Part shown: in pieces, positions 6,481 to 7,845 of the stretch
How positions within the stretch are numbered: the stretch's first letter is position 1
Layout: every line of letters begins with the position of its first letter
NCBI GenBank assembly: GCA_029562045.1
Contig: JAKQWJ010000243.1
Location: 1-7,845 of the forward strand
Origin: Spirochaetota bacterium
Lineage (GTDB): Bacteria; Spirochaetota; Spirochaetia; DTKZ01
DNA length: 7,845 nt
Direction of reading: 5' to 3'
The notes under the pieces: generated by a model
The model's database searches: none
What the model saw: only the letters and a program-made list of their open reading frames with translations
What the model was told of the DNA's origin: nothing
Program-made: the position numbers and the translations under genes

Positions 6481-7557
6481 ATGAAATATGAGTTCGGCAA
6501 CGACCCGGCGAAGATCGACGGGTACCGGAAATGGTGGAACCTGTCCCCGGTGAAGCGGCCCCTGGTGGGATTCTCCTACAAGAGCTGGTTCCCGCTGGAC
6601 GAGTTCCGGGCCAGTGCGGCCTGGGAGAAGGACAAGCCCCTGACCCCGGACATGGTGGTCCCGGAGGATTTCCTGGATGACCAGGAGCGGCTCCTCCGGG
6701 AGGGGGAAACCATGGACGACGACATCCTCCGGGGGGCCTCCCCGTCCCAGGCGGTTTTCTGGGGGGACGGCGCCCTGGGCTGCGAGATGCGGGTCCTGCC
6801 GGGGAACGTGGTGGCCCGGGAGCGCAATCTCTCCTGGGACGAGGTGGAGGGGGTGGGCTTCGACCGGGAATCACCCTGGTTTAAAAAGTACATCCGGTTC
6901 ATCGATGTGCTGGTGGAACGCTCCGCCGGCCGCTACCCCATCTCCCACGGGACGCTGAACGGGCCCCTGGACTACGTGGTGAGCATGCGGGGGCACGAGC
7001 AGACCGTGGTGGACCTGATGCTGGACCCGGAGCCGACGCAGCGGTTTCTGGAGCGGATGGGGACCTTCTTCATCGACATCACCAGGGCGGCCTGGGAGAG
7101 GATCCCCACCTTCCATGGCGGCTACTACGACGCCCAGTACAATATCTGGGCCCCGGACACCATAATCCGGATGCAGGAGGACGCGGTGGCGGTGCTGTCC
7201 CCGGAGCTGTACCGGAAGTACCTGGCCCCGGTGGACGCCCGGGTTTCGGCGAGCTTCAACTGCAGCTTCATCCACCTGCACGCCACCAGCATGATCGTGC
7301 TGGACCAGATGCTGGACATCCCCACCATCCGCTGCTATGAAATCAACAACGACGTGGGCGGCCCGCCGGTGGACACCATGGTGCCCTATTTCCGGATGGT
7401 GCAGAAGGCCCGGAAGCCTCTGGTGATCCGGGGATCCTTCTCGCCGGACGAGCTGCGTTTGCTGATGGATTCCCTGAGTCCCGCGGGCCTGTACCTGTAC
7501 ATCATGGTGGCGGACGAAAAAGAAATGGAACCCCTGCGGCCCATCACGGGCCTCTGA
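6481..7557 (+). CDS. Uroporphyrinogen decarboxylase/methyltransferase-like protein
   Basis: A 358-residue, full-length soluble protein that I assign by overall pattern to the uroporphyrinogen decarboxylase-like superfamily. This superfamily holds haem-pathway decarboxylases and also zinc-dependent methyltransferases that move methyl groups between corrinoid proteins and coenzyme M or related acceptors. Recognisable parts are HGTLNGPLD (156-164), QEDAVAVLSPELYRKYLAP (232-250), FIHLHATS (263-270) and the stretch around RCYEINND (284-291). In the methyltransferases the zinc site is His-x-Cys plus a late Cys; here the first element reads His265-Leu-His267 and no late Cys exists, with Cys285 the only nearby cysteine, so zinc binding may differ or be absent. 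Such genes occur in sugar and aromatic catabolic clusters under this loose name with no known reaction. It is unlikely to serve haem synthesis, given the operon. The ATG at 6481 follows AGGA (6471-6474) with six-base spacing and is 14 bases after the dehydrogenase. Superfamily fairly confident; function unknown. Confidence 0.7.
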   Translation: MKYEFGNDPAKIDGYRKWWNLSPVKRPLVGFSYKSWFPLDEFRASAAWEKDKPLTPDMVVPEDFLDDQERLLREGETMDDDILRGASPSQAVFWGDGALGCEMRVLPGNVVARERNLSWDEVEGVGFDRESPWFKKYIRFIDVLVERSAGRYPISHGTLNGPLDYVVSMRGHEQTVVDLMLDPEPTQRFLERMGTFFIDITRAAWERIPTFHGGYYDAQYNIWAPDTIIRMQEDAVAVLSPELYRKYLAPVDARVSASFNCSFIHLHATSMIVLDQMLDIPTIRCYEINNDVGGPPVDTMVPYFRMVQKARKPLVIRGSFSPDELRLLMDSLSPAGLYLYIMVADEKEMEPLRPITGL

Positions 7558-7569
7558 TCCGACCAATCC

Positions 7570-7576
7570 AAGGAGG
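7570..7576 (+). promoter_or_regulatory. Strong Shine-Dalgarno for the last dehydrogenase
   Basis: AAGGAGG, the strongest ribosome site in the window, lies six bases before the ATG at 7583. It fixes the start of the partial gene that runs off the right edge. Confidence 0.85.
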
Positions 7577-7582
7577 AGAGAC

Positions 7583-7845
7583 ATGGACATCAGATTCGAC
7601 GGAAAAGTGGTGCTCATCACCGGAGCGAGCACCGGCATCGGCGCCGCCATGGCGATGGCCTTCGGAACCTCGGGGGCCAAGGTGGCGCTCCACTACAACG
7701 CCAGCGAGAAAGAGGCGCAGGCGGTGGCGAAGAAGATCAAGGCGAAGAAGGGGGGGGACACCTTCCTGGTCCAGGCGGATGTTCTGGATCCGGAGGCCAC
7801 CGCCGGGATGGTCAAGGAGGTGGTCAAGAAGTTCGGCCGCATCGA
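7583..7845 (+). CDS. Short-chain dehydrogenase, NADP-type, 3' end missing
   Basis: The first 87 complete codons of a second classical short-chain dehydrogenase, open to the window edge. The N-terminus shows KVVLITGASTGIG, the TGxxxGxG cofactor motif (residues 13-20), then VALHYNAS after the second strand in place of an acidic residue; together with the lysines and polar residues that follow, this favours NADP over NAD. ADVLD (about 68-72) matches the family's conserved aspartate loop and FGRID the strand before the NAG motif, which is off the window, as are the catalytic Ser, Tyr and Lys. It is 25 bases after the uroporphyrinogen decarboxylase-like gene and seems to continue the same operon. 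The start resembles 3-oxoacyl reductase and glucose dehydrogenase-like members; the substrate cannot be told from this part. An eight-G run (7750-7757) lies inside it, but the frame stays open. Confidence 0.85.
   Translation, partial: MDIRFDGKVVLITGASTGIGAAMAMAFGTSGAKVALHYNASEKEAQAVAKKIKAKKGGDTFLVQADVLDPEATAGMVKEVVKKFGRI

Noticed and set aside
1207..6874. Very long open frames on the - strand (487, 398, 710 and 441 codons)
   Set aside because: They lie opposite well-recognised + strand genes. Their products are rich in Gly, His, Val and Arg with no known domain, as expected when codons ending in G or C are read backwards in GC-rich DNA.
6481..7557. Haem biosynthesis gene hemE
   Set aside because: The sequence matches only the broad superfamily, and the neighbours are carbohydrate oxidoreductases and epimerases, not tetrapyrrole genes.

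Overview
The window looks like one end of a contig from a high-GC (about 65% by eye, not computed) bacterium. It carries part of a single rightward catabolic operon. Seven genes lie on the + strand and none on the - strand. The first is cut by the left edge and the last by the right edge. The first 12 bases match the end of an Illumina sequencing adapter, so the left end is probably a raw assembly edge and the sequence of the organism starts near base 13. The gene types (nickel-pincer LarA family, UxaE-type epimerase, group III alcohol dehydrogenase, uroporphyrinogen decarboxylase-like protein) are typical of anaerobes such as Synergistota, Thermotogota and Clostridia. The base composition would suit a high-GC synergistete, but that placement is a guess.

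Layout: a 3' part of a transaldolase-family gene (about 14-1183); a 125-base gap with a neat GNRA-capped hairpin just after the stop codon; an iron-type alcohol dehydrogenase (1309-2577); a LarA-family racemase/epimerase (2603-3880); a tagaturonate epimerase (UxaE)-family gene (3895-5643); an NAD-type short-chain dehydrogenase resembling polyol dehydrogenases (5645-6466); a uroporphyrinogen decarboxylase/corrinoid methyltransferase-like gene (6481-7557); and the 5' end of a second short-chain dehydrogenase (7583 to the edge). From the alcohol dehydrogenase onward the gaps are 25, 14, 1, 14 and 25 bases, each with a Shine-Dalgarno sequence, so these six genes are almost certainly co-transcribed. 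The transaldolase gene may be in the same unit or may end in its own RNA structure.

How they may work together (inference): the set combines C-C bond chemistry (transaldolase/aldolase type), two unrelated stereo-inverting enzymes (LarA acts at the hydroxyl carbon next to a carboxylate; UxaE acts on keto-uronates or ketoses) and three alcohol/ketone oxidoreductases. This fits breakdown of a sugar acid, sugar alcohol or unusual sugar in which hydroxyl configurations must be corrected before cleavage. No transporter, kinase, isomerase, dehydratase or regulator is visible, so the true substrate cannot be read from this window. The role of the uroporphyrinogen decarboxylase-like protein is the least understood. 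I see no tRNA, rRNA, mobile element or CRISPR array.
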